A DNA stretch of 64,000 bases from CBDBJQ01 sp965206405 (GCA_965206405.1 CBDBJQ010000006.1:1116001-1180000); one strand, 5' to 3'. Positions 46,293-54,619 are shown, numbered from the stretch's first letter. A program made the numbers and translations. The notes: generated by a model not told the origin, from the letters alone.

Positions 46293-46689
46293 CTTGCTGG
46301 GAAGGGGCGGTGTCAGATCAGATCGGAACTAATTCACATCAAGACGCAGACCGTGCTGCCGTCCCCAGAGACCGTGCTGCCGTCCCCAGAGACCGTGCCA
46401 ATGCTGTTCTGGGCTCTGATGGCCTCCAGGCAGATCCGGATGCGCAAGGTCGGTGGCTGGGAAACCCTCGATCAACCGCTCGACGAAATCCATGACCTCG
46501 CCGCATAACCGCGCCAAACATCAAACCGCTCGGAGACGCCATCGAATAATTTCCACCACTTTCGAGACACAACCGGCCAATGGTAGCTTTGTATATCTAT
46601 CGCTGGAAGAAATGCTTTGTAGCGGAGTGATGGCAATCTGATCGCGGACCCTAGGCATGTGTTCTCCGGTGGTCCGCGATAGAGAGAGA
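46293..46689. other. non-coding region with 21-bp repeat and possible transposase tail
   Basis: There is no intact gene. It contains a 21-bp tandem repeat (46349-46398) and, on the plus strand to 46508, a reading frame ending LMASRQIRMRKVGGWETL and LAA. This resembles the C-terminal tail of a transposase but is too short to assign. The remainder is AT-richer and featureless. Confidence 0.5.
46349..46398. repeat. 21-bp tandem repeat
   Basis: The unit GACCGTGCTGCCGTCCCCAGA starts at 46349, 46370 and 46391. The first two copies are identical and the third is partial (GACCGTGC). It encodes PSPETVL repeats in the plus-strand remnant. Confidence 0.85.
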
Positions 46690-47103
46690 TTAATCCCGAA
46701 CGGTCATAACCGTGCAATGCGCATTTCTGACGACACGCGCGAGGTTTGGGCCAATTTCGTAGTTTGGGAAGTCGCCTTTTGACGAGGCCATGACAATCAT
46801 GTCGAAACCCTCTTTGTGTGCGAGTTTCAAAACTTCACGATAGACGCTGCCTTCTTCGATGTGAATTTCGAGATCATTTGCACCGTTGTGATCCAGTATT
46901 TTTTGCACCGACGCCTTCACGTGGTCCTTTGCACCCGCGCCGTAGTTTGCGGGCAAATTAGGCAGAAGGATGATCTCGGGTATGACCGACACAACATGTA
47001 GTTCAGCCCGATAGAACTTTGCTTGTTCCATTGCCACGGGAAGTGCCGATTTCCAGGATTGTTCATCACTGTGATCAATCGGCAAAAGAATTTTCGTTGC
47101 CAT
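46690..47103 (-). CDS. universal stress protein (UspA family)
   Basis: This 137-residue single-domain Usp has the start MATKILLPIDHSDEQSWKSALP, a long alpha-beta core, and the C-terminal nucleotide-site region MIVMASSKGDFPNYEIGPNL. The usual G-x2-G-x9-G-S/T motif is only partly kept, so ATP binding is uncertain. It is followed downstream by the minus-strand IS debris and preceded by the AGCS transporter, 69 bases away. Confidence 0.85.
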   Translation of the reverse strand: MATKILLPIDHSDEQSWKSALPVAMEQAKFYRAELHVVSVIPEIILLPNLPANYGAGAKDHVKASVQKILDHNGANDLEIHIEEGSVYREVLKLAHKEGFDMIVMASSKGDFPNYEIGPNLARVVRNAHCTVMTVRD

Positions 47104-47172
47104 CTTCTTTTCTCCTAGAAGAGTGGATTTTATACGAGAAGTCAGGGGGCCTAAATGGCCCCCTGATCCGGT

Positions 47173-48543
47173 TTATTCAGCGGCTCCGCCGGGCTCTTCA
47201 GTCTTGCCGTCTGAGGCAAAAAACTCGCGTGTCAGCTTGAATACAATCGGGCTGAGTAGCGCCAGTGCGATCAGGTTCGGTATCGCCATCATCGCATTTA
47301 GCGTATCTGCCAGCAGCCAGATGAAACCGAGATCCGCCGTTGCGCCAAAGTAGATCATGGCGATCCACAAGACGCGGTAAGGCATCAGGGCTTTGGATCC
47401 AAAGAAGAAGCCTACGCATTTTTCGCCGTAGAACGACCAGCCGAGGATCGTGGTGAAGGCAAAGATCGACAAGGCAACTGCGATGAGCGATCCGCCAATA
47501 CCTGGCAGCGACAGCTCGAACGCATGTGAGGTCAGTGCAGCACCGGATTCACCCGAAGTCCAGGCACCAGATGCGATGATCGCAAGGCCGGTGATTGAGC
47601 AGACGATGATCGTGTCGATGAACGTACCCAGCATGGCAACCAGACCCTGGTTGACCGGGCCTTTGGTCGACGCGGCGGCATGCGCGATCGGAGCCGAACC
47701 AAGACCGGCTTCATTCGAGAAGACACCACGTGCCACACCGAAGCGGATCGCCGCCCAGACGGCTGCACCAGCAAAACCACCTTCGGCAGCTGATGGTGTG
47801 AAGGCATGGGTGAAGACCAGGCTCAACGCATTACCGATGCCGCCGATGTGGATCAGCAGAACCAGCAGCCCGGCAACGATATAAGCGACCGCCATGAACG
47901 GGACCAGCTTACCGGCGACAGTACCGATCCGGCTGATACCACCCAGGATAACAGCAGCAGTCAGAACCATCAGAACGACGCCGGTAACAGATGCGTTCAC
48001 GCCAAAGTTCGATTCCAGAACACTGGCAACGCCGTTGGCCTGAACACCGTTACCGATGCCAAAGGCCGCGATGGCGCCGAACAGGGCAAATGCAGGTGCA
48101 AGCCAGTACCATTTCTTGTCCAGGCCGTTTTTGATGTAGTACATCGGGCCACCAACGAAGTTACCGAGCTCGTCGGTCTCGCGGTATTTCACCGCACAGA
48201 CGGCCTCGGCGTATTTCGTGGCCATACCCACGAGGGCTGTCATCCACATCCAGAACAGAGCACCAGGCCCACCCAGGAACACGGCCGTTGCCACGCCGGC
48301 GATGTTACCGGTACCGATGGTCGCCGAGAGCGATGTCATCAGAGCGTTGAAGGGGCTGATCTGCCCGTCGCCCTGTTTCTCGCGGCCACTGAACAAAAGC
48401 TTGAAGCCTGTGCCCAGCTTGAGGATCGGCATGAATTTCAATCCTACCTGCAGGAAAAATCCTACACCCAGAATCAGAACCAGCATCAGGGGCCCCCAAA
48501 CAACCCCGTTTATCTGTCCTACTATGTTACTTAACGCTTCCAT
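47173..48543 (-). CDS. alanine/glycine:cation symporter (AGCS family)
   Basis: This 456-residue secondary transporter takes up alanine, glycine or similar amino acids with Na+ or H+. About 11 hydrophobic helices are visible. The family signature region is SATIGTGNIAGVATAVFLGGP with FWMWMTALVGMATKYAE. The ATG at 48543 follows GGGAGGGAAT. It is probably cotranscribed with the uspA-like gene. Base composition is slightly lower in GC than the core genes, so it may have arrived with the surrounding mobile DNA. Confidence 0.93.
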   Translation of the reverse strand: MEALSNIVGQINGVVWGPLMLVLILGVGFFLQVGLKFMPILKLGTGFKLLFSGREKQGDGQISPFNALMTSLSATIGTGNIAGVATAVFLGGPGALFWMWMTALVGMATKYAEAVCAVKYRETDELGNFVGGPMYYIKNGLDKKWYWLAPAFALFGAIAAFGIGNGVQANGVASVLESNFGVNASVTGVVLMVLTAAVILGGISRIGTVAGKLVPFMAVAYIVAGLLVLLIHIGGIGNALSLVFTHAFTPSAAEGGFAGAAVWAAIRFGVARGVFSNEAGLGSAPIAHAAASTKGPVNQGLVAMLGTFIDTIIVCSITGLAIIASGAWTSGESGAALTSHAFELSLPGIGGSLIAVALSIFAFTTILGWSFYGEKCVGFFFGSKALMPYRVLWIAMIYFGATADLGFIWLLADTLNAMMAIPNLIALALLSPIVFKLTREFFASDGKTEEPGGAAE

Positions 48544-48567
48544 TGATTCCCTCCCAATTGCGTTTGG

Positions 48568-48960
48568 TTATGCCCCTTTGGCCAATGCCTGTTGGCGAGC
48601 CATCTTGAGGGCTGAAAAGTCTTCGTCCGCGTGAAAAGACGAACGTGCCATTGATGTTGCCGAAACGTGTGAGAAGCCCTTGCTTCGTGCGATTTGTTCC
48701 AGTTGTACAAATTCCTCCGGCGTCCAGAAACGGTTGATCGGGTGGTGTTTCGGCGTTGGTTGCAGGTATTGCCCGACCGTCAGAAAATCGACTCCCGCAG
48801 CGCGCAGATCATCCATCACCTGACGCACGTCATTTAATGTTTGCCTAACCCTACCATCAAACCGGATTTCGTAAACACTTCGGGATTGGTCCATTTTGCA
48901 TCATCCAGTAAGCGGAAAGAGGTATAGTAACGCGCGCTCGGCCGTACCGACTGCCATCCG
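48568..48960 (-). pseudogene. lipA: lipoyl synthase (lipA), 3' fragment
   Basis: The minus strand encodes TLNDVRQVMDDLRAAGVDFLT, QYLQPTPKHHPINRFWTPEEF and KGFSHVSATSMARSSFHADE, the exact C-terminal part of LipA. In a shifted frame just upstream it has VRPSARYYTSFRLLDDAKW and FTKSGLMVGLG. The radical-SAM domain is absent and a frameshift near 48840 splits the pieces. Lipoyl synthase is essential, so an intact copy must lie elsewhere. The fragment was probably carried in with mobile DNA. Confidence 0.8.
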
Positions 48961-48973
48961 TTCGACCTACTTG

Positions 48974-49126
48974 ATGCCTCGCCGCAAGCCAAAACCGAAC
49001 GCGCGCGCGCTTCTGGACTTGTTCCACGGTATGTCGGATGAGCAACAGGACGCGTTTTTCCAGGCAACTGCTGCGCTGGCGAAACCGGTGAGCCGGGAGG
49101 AAGGTGATGATCAGAAACGGGCATGA
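48974..49126 (+). CDS. small basic ORF, unknown
   Basis: This is a 50-residue ORF (MPRRKPKPNARALLDLFHGM, then DEQQDAFFQATAALAK). It could be a real small helical protein or chance. It lies between the lipA fragment and the AAA ATPase and has no clear ribosome-binding site. I recognise no family. Confidence 0.3.
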   Translation: MPRRKPKPNARALLDLFHGMSDEQQDAFFQATAALAKPVSREEGDDQKRA

Positions 49127-49240
49127 TTGCCCGTGAGCGCCATCGGTTCAGGTTGCATGTTTCGTTTGCCGCCATTTCTCCAAGTGGATTTCTTTAAGTT
49201 TTACCTTGCAAAATTGGAATGAATATCCAATATTGCAATA

Positions 49241-50407
49241 GTGATTGAAAGAGAGAAATATCACGAAGTCACTGAGCTTCTGGACAGTTTTCCTGCTGTT
49301 GCCATCATTGGTCCGCGCCAGGTTGGCAAGACGACCCTTGCTCGCGAGATCGCCGAAACGCGGCCTTCCGTCTACCTGGACCTGGAATCCGAGCGTGACC
49401 GCGTCAAGCTGAGCGACCCCGGGTACTATCTTCGCCAGCACAGCGACAAACTGATCGTGCTGGATGAAATCCACAAAGTTCCGGAAATCTTTCAGGAAAT
49501 GCGTGGTGTGATTGATGAGAACCGCCGCAAGGGGCGTAAAGCGGAGCAATTCCTGATCCTCGGCTCAGCGGCCATAGGCCTGCTGCGTCAATCCGGCGAA
49601 AACCTTGCCGGGCGCATTGCATATTGCGAAATGTTTCCACTGAATATCCGGGAGGTTGGGTCTGATCGGCAAGAGCAACTCTGGTGGCGCGGCGGTTATC
49701 CCGACAGCTTTCTGGCAAAAAATGACCGCCTGAGCGATGTCTGGCGCCGCGATTTCATCCGCACGTATCTGGAACGCGATGTGCCGGAATTCGGCCCGAG
49801 GATTTCGGCCGAGCGCTTGCGACGATTCTGGACCATGTTGGCTCACCTCCATGGCGGGCTGTTGAATTCCGCCAATCTTGCGCGCAGTCTGGAAGTGGAT
49901 AACAAAACCATCACCAATTACCTTGATTTGTTGGCGAATCTTCTTTTGGTCCGGCGCTTGCAACCGTGGCACTCCAACGTCAAGAAACGGTTAGTGAAAT
50001 CGCCAAAGGTCTATCTTCGCGATAGTGGGATATTGCACACGTTGCTGCAAATACCCGATTTCGAGGCTTTACTGGGCAACCCGAAGCTTGGCGACAGTTG
50101 GGAAGGGCTTGTTATCGAAAATGTCGTTTCCGCCCTGCCTAGTGGCGTTCATCCATATTTCTACCGTACCTCAGCGGGGGCGGAAATTGATCTGCTGCTG
50201 GATTTTGGGCAGGAAACATGGGCTATTGAAATCAAGAAAACGACAGCACCGAAATTGTCCAAAGGGTTTCATATCGCTTGCGAAGATCTGAAGTCGGCAC
50301 GCAAATATGTCGTCTACGGTGGAGACGAGGCGTTCGGGTTGACCCAGGACATCACGGCGATCCCACTGTTGGCGCTGATGGATGAAATCTCCAGATTGCG
50401 AAAATAA
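49241..50407 (+). CDS. AAA_14/DUF4143 ATP-binding protein
   Basis: This 388-residue protein of the AAA_14-DUF4143 family has Walker A IGPRQVGKT (23-31), Walker B LIVLDEIHKVPE, and LILGSAAIGLL as sensor 1. The DUF4143 domain follows: RRDFIRTYLERDVPEFG, a winged-helix LARSLEVDNKTITNYLDLL, and a C-terminal PD-(D/E)XK-like core GAEIDLLLDFG...AIEIKKT. The family is widespread on mobile DNA; functions are poorly known, possibly defence or DNA maintenance. The start codon is GTG at 49241. The frame is intact. Its 3' end abuts the truncated istA gene. Confidence 0.85.
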   Translation: MIEREKYHEVTELLDSFPAVAIIGPRQVGKTTLAREIAETRPSVYLDLESERDRVKLSDPGYYLRQHSDKLIVLDEIHKVPEIFQEMRGVIDENRRKGRKAEQFLILGSAAIGLLRQSGENLAGRIAYCEMFPLNIREVGSDRQEQLWWRGGYPDSFLAKNDRLSDVWRRDFIRTYLERDVPEFGPRISAERLRRFWTMLAHLHGGLLNSANLARSLEVDNKTITNYLDLLANLLLVRRLQPWHSNVKKRLVKSPKVYLRDSGILHTLLQIPDFEALLGNPKLGDSWEGLVIENVVSALPSGVHPYFYRTSAGAEIDLLLDFGQETWAIEIKKTTAPKLSKGFHIACEDLKSARKYVVYGGDEAFGLTQDITAIPLLALMDEISRLRK

Positions 50408-50449
50408 TGTAAGGCCTTCCATGCGGAAGTTCTGCCGAAAAACCGTTGG

Positions 50450-51241
50450 TAGCACTGCGTCCTCGATGGCGCGCTTCAGATGCCCATTGGGGCTCTCGAT
50501 GGAGCCGTTCTCATGGGCAACGCCCTTGTTGTTGCGCGTTGGCGTCATGCCGTAGTGCCGACACAAGGCATCGAAGCGGTCGGCAAGATCGTCTTGAGCC
50601 GCCTTGTTCAGGTTCTTGAAGGCCGCCGACAGGCTGTCGGTGCGGTGGTCGTGAGGAGCGCCACCAAGCGTCCAGAGGGCATTCTGCAATCCCTCGGCCG
50701 GTGCCACATAGCTCTCGCCACCCAGAACCACATGGGCGTGCTGGAATCCGCTGTAGGCAAGACGGAAGTGATACAAGCGATGATCCAGCGGCTCACCGGC
50801 GACGGTCACACCCAATTTGCCCATGGCGGTGAAATCCGAAAGGCCCATCCTGCCCGGCTCATGGTTCTGCCGGAAAATCACCTCTTGCCCGGGACCGTGC
50901 TCAGCGTTCCAGGCCCGTATCCGCCGTTCCGGAGTGCGGCGGATACCGGCCCCAGGCTCGGGGTGACGACGAAGGAGTTCCTCGTAAACGGCGACCGGGC
51001 GGATCCCCGGTGAAGACCGCAACATCGGCACAACATCACTGTCAAAAATACCTGCCAGCGGGTCGGGGCGACGGCGGCCGCGCGACTTCTTCTTCTGTGA
51101 TGGCAACGTTGGGTCGGCTTGAAGCCGATAGCCCGTGGCCTGGCTGATCCCCGCCTTGGCGGCGGCCACGGGAACGGTATGGGTTTGTCCAAGCGTCATG
51201 AAGAACCTCATTTGTTGGTCAGTGACATGACGGCCCGGCAT
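50450..51241 (-). pseudogene. istA: istA remnant (IS21-family transposase, N-terminal half)
   Basis: The minus strand starts at ATG 51241 with MPGRHVTDQQMRFFM. It continues through an HTH (VAAAKAGISQATGYRL) and the catalytic core LSDFTAMGKLGVTVAGEP, SYVAPAEGLQNALWTLGGAP and NNKGVAHENGSIESPNGHLK, which supply D, D and E. It breaks off near 50450 after AIEDAVL, where unrelated sequence begins. The frame itself stays open to 50171, antisense to the AAA_14 gene. The remaining part of istA and the istB N-terminus are missing here. Confidence 0.85.
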
Positions 51242-51318
51242 AAACGATCCCCCTTCTGTGGAAAATCAATCCATATCCGAGCCGGCCACGACCGTCAGGC
51301 CCGCCCGATTGGGGCGAA

Positions 51319-51388
51319 ACGCGGGGGGGGGGTCTCTCCAGTCGGGCTACGCCCTCCCTGCGAGACCCCCCCCCCCCCCCCCCGCGTT
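51319..51388. repeat. G9/C18 homopolymer hairpin
   Basis: AACGC-G9-TCTC (51319-51336) is inverted as GAGA-C18-GCGTT (51362-51388) around a 25-base loop. The stem is perfect apart from unequal homopolymer lengths. It lies between istA and the IS21 end. It could be a very stable structure, or, since long C-runs are error-prone, a sequencing artefact. Confidence 0.8.
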
Positions 51389-51389
51389 A

Positions 51390-51405
51390 TCATCCTGATT
51401 GACGC
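51390..51405 (-). repeat. IS21-type end sequence (istA side)
   Basis: This is the inverted copy of the 16-base sequence at 39693-39708. It lies about 150 bp beyond the istA start, where an IS21 left end is expected. The two copies together mark the ends of one split element or of two related elements. Confidence 0.6.
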
Positions 51406-51446
51406 TGGACTCTCATCTTGTTTGTCGCGCTGCACCGCCGGACGTT

Positions 51447-51467
51447 TTCATGAAGTATCCGGGTTAG
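51447..51467 (-). repeat. IS1380-type terminal repeat, right-end orientation (b)
   Basis: TTCATGAAGTATCCGG then GTTAG is preceded by CGCCGGACGTT, paralleling the 41179 copy over about 27 bp. No transposase is attached. It marks another site where an IS1380 element has been. Confidence 0.55.
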
Positions 51468-51573
51468 AACCTTGATTGAGAACGCAACGACGCTGGGCTT
51501 CATCGACAAGTCTATCAAGTGATGGGCAGCAGGGAATCATATGTGTTTACGGCTATCCGCACCGATAGCATCA

Positions 51574-51606
51574 GCCCCCCTCCCACGTGGGGGCGTGGAT
51601 TGAAAC
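51574..51606 (+). CRISPR. single orphan CRISPR-like repeat (type I-C/I-U style)
   Basis: This 33-bp sequence begins GCCCCCCTCCCACG and ends GTGGGGGCGTGGATTGAAAC. The internal CCCACGTGGG palindrome and the GTGGATTGAAAC 3' end are those of type I-C-like CRISPR repeats. Only one copy is seen; the following 100 bases contain no second repeat and no cas gene is in the window. It is best read as the last survivor of a deleted array. Confidence 0.5.
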
Positions 51607-51705
51607 CGCCAAAATCCACGCCTGATCGCTGAATTGCAGCCAGTCTGTCAACGGCTTATTGACTTTTAGAAAAACATATCTTATTTTCTGACAAAGAGTA
51701 CAAGC

Positions 51706-52302
51706 ATGATTACGTCAAAGATCAAGCAACGCATTATCGGCAAGGGGCGCGGAGCAATCTTTGCACCGACCGACTTTCTCGACATCGGGTCCCGCGCAAG
51801 CGTGGATCAGGCATTGTCGCGTCTGGCCGATCAGGGTGTAATCCGACGGCTGACACGGGGACTATACGACTACCCGAAGAAGAGCCTGCGCTTCGGGGTT
51901 TTGTTGCCGTCCGCAGATGACATCGCAAAGGCAGTTGTCCGAAAGGACGGTCAGATCTTGCAACCCTCACCATCAATGGCCGCTAATCAGTTGGGTATTT
52001 CAACTCAGGTGCCGTCCAAGCCCACCTATATGACCGACGGCCCTACACGTACCAAAAAAGTTGGGCGGCAAGTTATCCAGTTCCGGAACGCGTCCCCCAA
52101 GACACTCGTCGGCGCAGGACACAAGACCGGGGTTGTATTCCAGGCATTGCGTTATGTCGGCAAGGATCGTGTAAGCGATCAAATCGTCGACCAGCTTGCT
52201 CGCACACTGGATGACAATGACCGGAAGCTTCTGGCCAAACAAAGCAGGCACGTCCCCGCTTGGATGCATCCAGTCGTGCAACAGATTGTTGCGCACGCGT
52301 AA
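51706..52302 (+). CDS. AbiEi-type antitoxin family protein (DUF6088)
   Basis: This 198-residue protein has an N-terminal winged helix (GAIFAPTDFLDIGSRASVDQALSRLADQG, as ADFLDIGSRASV and RLADQGVIRRLTRGLYDYP), as in AbiEi antitoxins. These repress their operon and neutralise a nucleotidyltransferase toxin. The toxin gene directly follows but is truncated, so this antitoxin is orphaned. The ATG at 51706 has AGAGTACAAGC upstream. The upstream region holds the CRISPR-like repeat. Confidence 0.8.
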   Translation: MITSKIKQRIIGKGRGAIFAPTDFLDIGSRASVDQALSRLADQGVIRRLTRGLYDYPKKSLRFGVLLPSADDIAKAVVRKDGQILQPSPSMAANQLGISTQVPSKPTYMTDGPTRTKKVGRQVIQFRNASPKTLVGAGHKTGVVFQALRYVGKDRVSDQIVDQLARTLDDNDRKLLAKQSRHVPAWMHPVVQQIVAHA

Positions 52303-52304
52303 GC

Positions 52305-52442
52305 ATGGAAAAGTTTGCCAACGACGCACCCGAACTCAGAGACGAGGCATTTCAAGAAACTGCAGCGAAGCTTGGAATGTCGAAGGCAATCATCGGAAAG
52401 GACTTTTGGGTTTGCTGGTCGCTCAAGCAGCTATTCGCATAG
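52305..52442 (+). pseudogene. AbiEii-type nucleotidyltransferase toxin, N-terminal fragment
   Basis: The frame begins ATG 52305, two bases after the antitoxin stop. It encodes MEKFANDAPELRDEAF and KLGMSKAIIGKDFWVCW then SLKQLF, exactly the N-terminus of AbiEii toxins, and stops at codon 46. The catalytic nucleotidyltransferase motifs are absent, so the toxin is dead. Confidence 0.8.
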
Positions 52443-52643
52443 CAATACAGTTTTTTGAGATAATCCATCGGGAACAACAGTTTATATACCTACGGTGAAT
52501 TGCACTGCAGAATATGCGAAATGCTTGCGCATTTTGATGGCATACACTAGGCAAATACAGCAAGGCCTTCGTAACCGCCCTCACGGACCACGTGTGGGGA
52601 ACGATTGAATATCTTACGAGTCTCCCAAACACTAATATTATCT

Positions 52644-53138
52644 ATGCAGAATAATCGATTGCCAGAGCCGGATTTATATCGCCTGACCATCCCGGGCGAA
52701 ATGTTGGAGCGCGGTTTCTGGCTCTACGTCTGGGATATTTATATCGATGACAAAAGGATGTTATATGTGGGGCGGACAGGGGATGAGAGTAGTGCAAATG
52801 CTGCAGCGCCATACAACCGTTTTGGCCAGCATTTAAACACCGATAGTAAAGCCAACGCGCTGCGACGCAATTTGCAGAAGGCCGGTTACGAGCTTGCCGA
52901 TGTCTTGCGATATAACTTCCATTTTTACGGTCCAATTTTTGCCGAAGCAAATGATTTTGAGAAGCACAAACCCCTCCGTGATTGCGTGGCCGCATTGGAA
53001 AAGAAGCTTGCTGATTCCTTGACCTCAACCGGATACACCGTTTTAAACAAAGTATATTGCCGCCGAGACATAAATAAACAAGAATGGCAGAAGGTAAAAG
53101 GCCGTTTTGCAGAGATTTATCCGGAGTTACTGCCTTAG
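52644..53138 (+). CDS. GIY-YIG-like nuclease-fold protein
   Basis: This 164-residue protein has a GIY-YIG-like core near the start (FWLYVWDIYI then MLYVGRTGDESS, and PYNRFGQHL), where Y, G, R and H would be catalytic. The rest is helical. The gene is distinctly AT-richer than its neighbours, suggesting recent transfer. ATG 52644 lacks a good ribosome-binding site; TTG 52605, with GGGGAA upstream, is an alternative. The region 52443-52604 holds no gene. Its role is unknown, and a defence or mobile-element nuclease is plausible. Confidence 0.6.
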   Translation: MQNNRLPEPDLYRLTIPGEMLERGFWLYVWDIYIDDKRMLYVGRTGDESSANAAAPYNRFGQHLNTDSKANALRRNLQKAGYELADVLRYNFHFYGPIFAEANDFEKHKPLRDCVAALEKKLADSLTSTGYTVLNKVYCRRDINKQEWQKVKGRFAEIYPELLP

Positions 53139-53156
53139 GATTTTGAAAGTTATTTC

Positions 53157-53424
53157 ATGAAAGGTGCAGACACCAATTCACTTTCCTTTATAAGCAGCGC
53201 GCCTCAGTTCGTTATTCCGATCTATCAACGCACATAATTCTTGGGCCAAGCGGGAATGTCGGCAACTGTGGGATGATGTGTGCCGTGCGGGCCGCAGCGA
53301 TCATATTCCGGTGCATTTTCTGGGCTCCGTCGTCTATATCGAAGAAAGCCTCTCGAACATCTCCAACCGCTCTTCCCTACTTGTCACCGACGGCCACCTC
53401 AACCGACAGCCTGGCTCGCTTACG
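53157..53424 (+). pseudogene. GmrSD-type (DUF262) restriction protein, N-terminal fragment
   Basis: From ATG 53157 the frame reads LSFISSAPQFVIPIYQRT and stops at TAA. One base later in another frame it continues SWAKRECRQLWDDVCRAG and IPVHFLGSVVYIEESLSNIS, then SSLLVTDG. These match the DUF262 domain of type IV GmrSD restriction enzymes, including the IPIYQR nucleotide-site motif. The DGQQR motif is broken by a second shift, and the rest is gone. Confidence 0.8.
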
Positions 53425-53838
53425 GGCCCACTCCAGGACCTCCGGGTTGATATCAGCGCGTGGTCAGCCAAGCATGATCAGCTTCCTGTCTTCCTACCTC
53501 GTCCAGGGGTACTAGCCGTCGCGGCGATTACACATCCACGTTGGCAACTGGCGGCTATATGCGCATGTGTTGCGCGAACTCAAGCCACGTCCGGGATTGG
53601 AGGGATAAGCCGTAATACCAGTCTTGGGACATGTGGTTGCGGATGCCAAACGTCTAAACCCCGGCTTTCTGCATTGAAATCAATCACGGCACGGCTGTTT
53701 TGCCGGTTCAATCGGCTCTTAGTTTGCTGGCCTGGGCGGTTGCGCGCTTTACCGACCGGCGACACCTTCTATCATAGGCATCCAGGCAACCGCCCCGGAT
53801 ATGTGGGTGGCTAGGTATTGTATTAAGGAGAAATCCGT
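53425..53838. other. gene-free stretch between defence debris and sfsA
   Basis: I found no supportable gene in 414 bp. Open frames exist but have no recognisable motif. It may hold further decayed sequence from the defence region. Confidence 0.5.
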
Positions 53839-54567
53839 TTGCTGTTTCCCGAACCGCTGGTGGAGGGCGTCCTGATCAGGCGTTACAAGCGCTTTCTTGC
53901 CGATATCGAACTCGACGGCGAAACAATCCTCGCCCATTGCGCCAATCCCGGCGCCATGACTGGCCTCGATGCGCCCGGATCGCGTGTCTGGCTGTCGGCC
54001 AACCGCAATCCGAAGGCCAAGCTGGACTGGCGCTGGGAGCTGGTGTGTGCCGACGGCGTGATGGTCGGTATCAACACCGCCCACCCCAATACGATCGTGG
54101 CTGGGGCCCTCGCGCAGGGCCAGGTCGGGGAGCTGGCGGGGTATGCGGATATTCGGCGGGAGGTGCGTTACGGCGCCAAAAGCCGGGTCGATTTCCTGCT
54201 CGAGGATGACAAGCGACCGCCGTGCTACCTGGAGGTGAAGAACGTGCACCTGAAGCGCAATGACATTCCAGGGAGCGGCCCGGGTGACAATCCGGGGGTG
54301 GCGGAGTTTCCGGATGCAGTGACCAAACGCGGGGCAAGGCACCTAGAGGAACTGGCCGCGATGGTGCAGGAGGGCGCCCGGTCGGTCATGCTGTATCTGG
54401 TGCAACGGGGCGATTGTGATAGCTTCAGGCTTGCCGCCGATATCGACCCTGTCTATGCGGAAACCTTCAAGCGGGCGCAGGATGCGGGTGTCGAGGCGTT
54501 TTGCTACGACTGTCGGGTGACCACCGAAGGCATTGAGGTGTCCCGCGCCTTGCCGATCGAAACCTAA
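53839..54567 (+). CDS. sfsA: SfsA, sugar fermentation stimulation protein homologue
   Basis: This 242-residue SfsA-family protein has HCANPGAMTGLDAPGSRVWLS, GVMVGINTAHPN, SRVDFLLEDD with CYLEVKNVHL (nuclease-like core), and FPDAVTKRGARHLEEL. Its function is debated: a DNA-binding regulator or a PD-(D/E)XK-like nuclease. The start codon is TTG at 53839 with AAGGAG 8 bases upstream. It is followed 52 bases later by map, a common alphaproteobacterial neighbour. Confidence 0.93.
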   Translation: MLFPEPLVEGVLIRRYKRFLADIELDGETILAHCANPGAMTGLDAPGSRVWLSANRNPKAKLDWRWELVCADGVMVGINTAHPNTIVAGALAQGQVGELAGYADIRREVRYGAKSRVDFLLEDDKRPPCYLEVKNVHLKRNDIPGSGPGDNPGVAEFPDAVTKRGARHLEELAAMVQEGARSVMLYLVQRGDCDSFRLAADIDPVYAETFKRAQDAGVEAFCYDCRVTTEGIEVSRALPIET

Positions 54568-54619
54568 AAGCCTGCTAGAACCAAACGACCGCTAAAAGTA
54601 CTAAAAGTAGAAAGCCACT

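Noticed and set aside
46403..46508. A named transposase at this site
   Set aside because: Only about 35 residues resemble a transposase tail. The family could not be fixed.
51574..51700. A CRISPR array
   Set aside because: Only one repeat is present. I found no second repeat at spacer distance and no cas gene, so it is reported as a single orphan repeat.
53278..53814. 178-codon plus-strand ORF
   Set aside because: Only its first 50 codons match a known family (DUF262), and they are part of a frameshifted remnant. The rest has no protein-like pattern.
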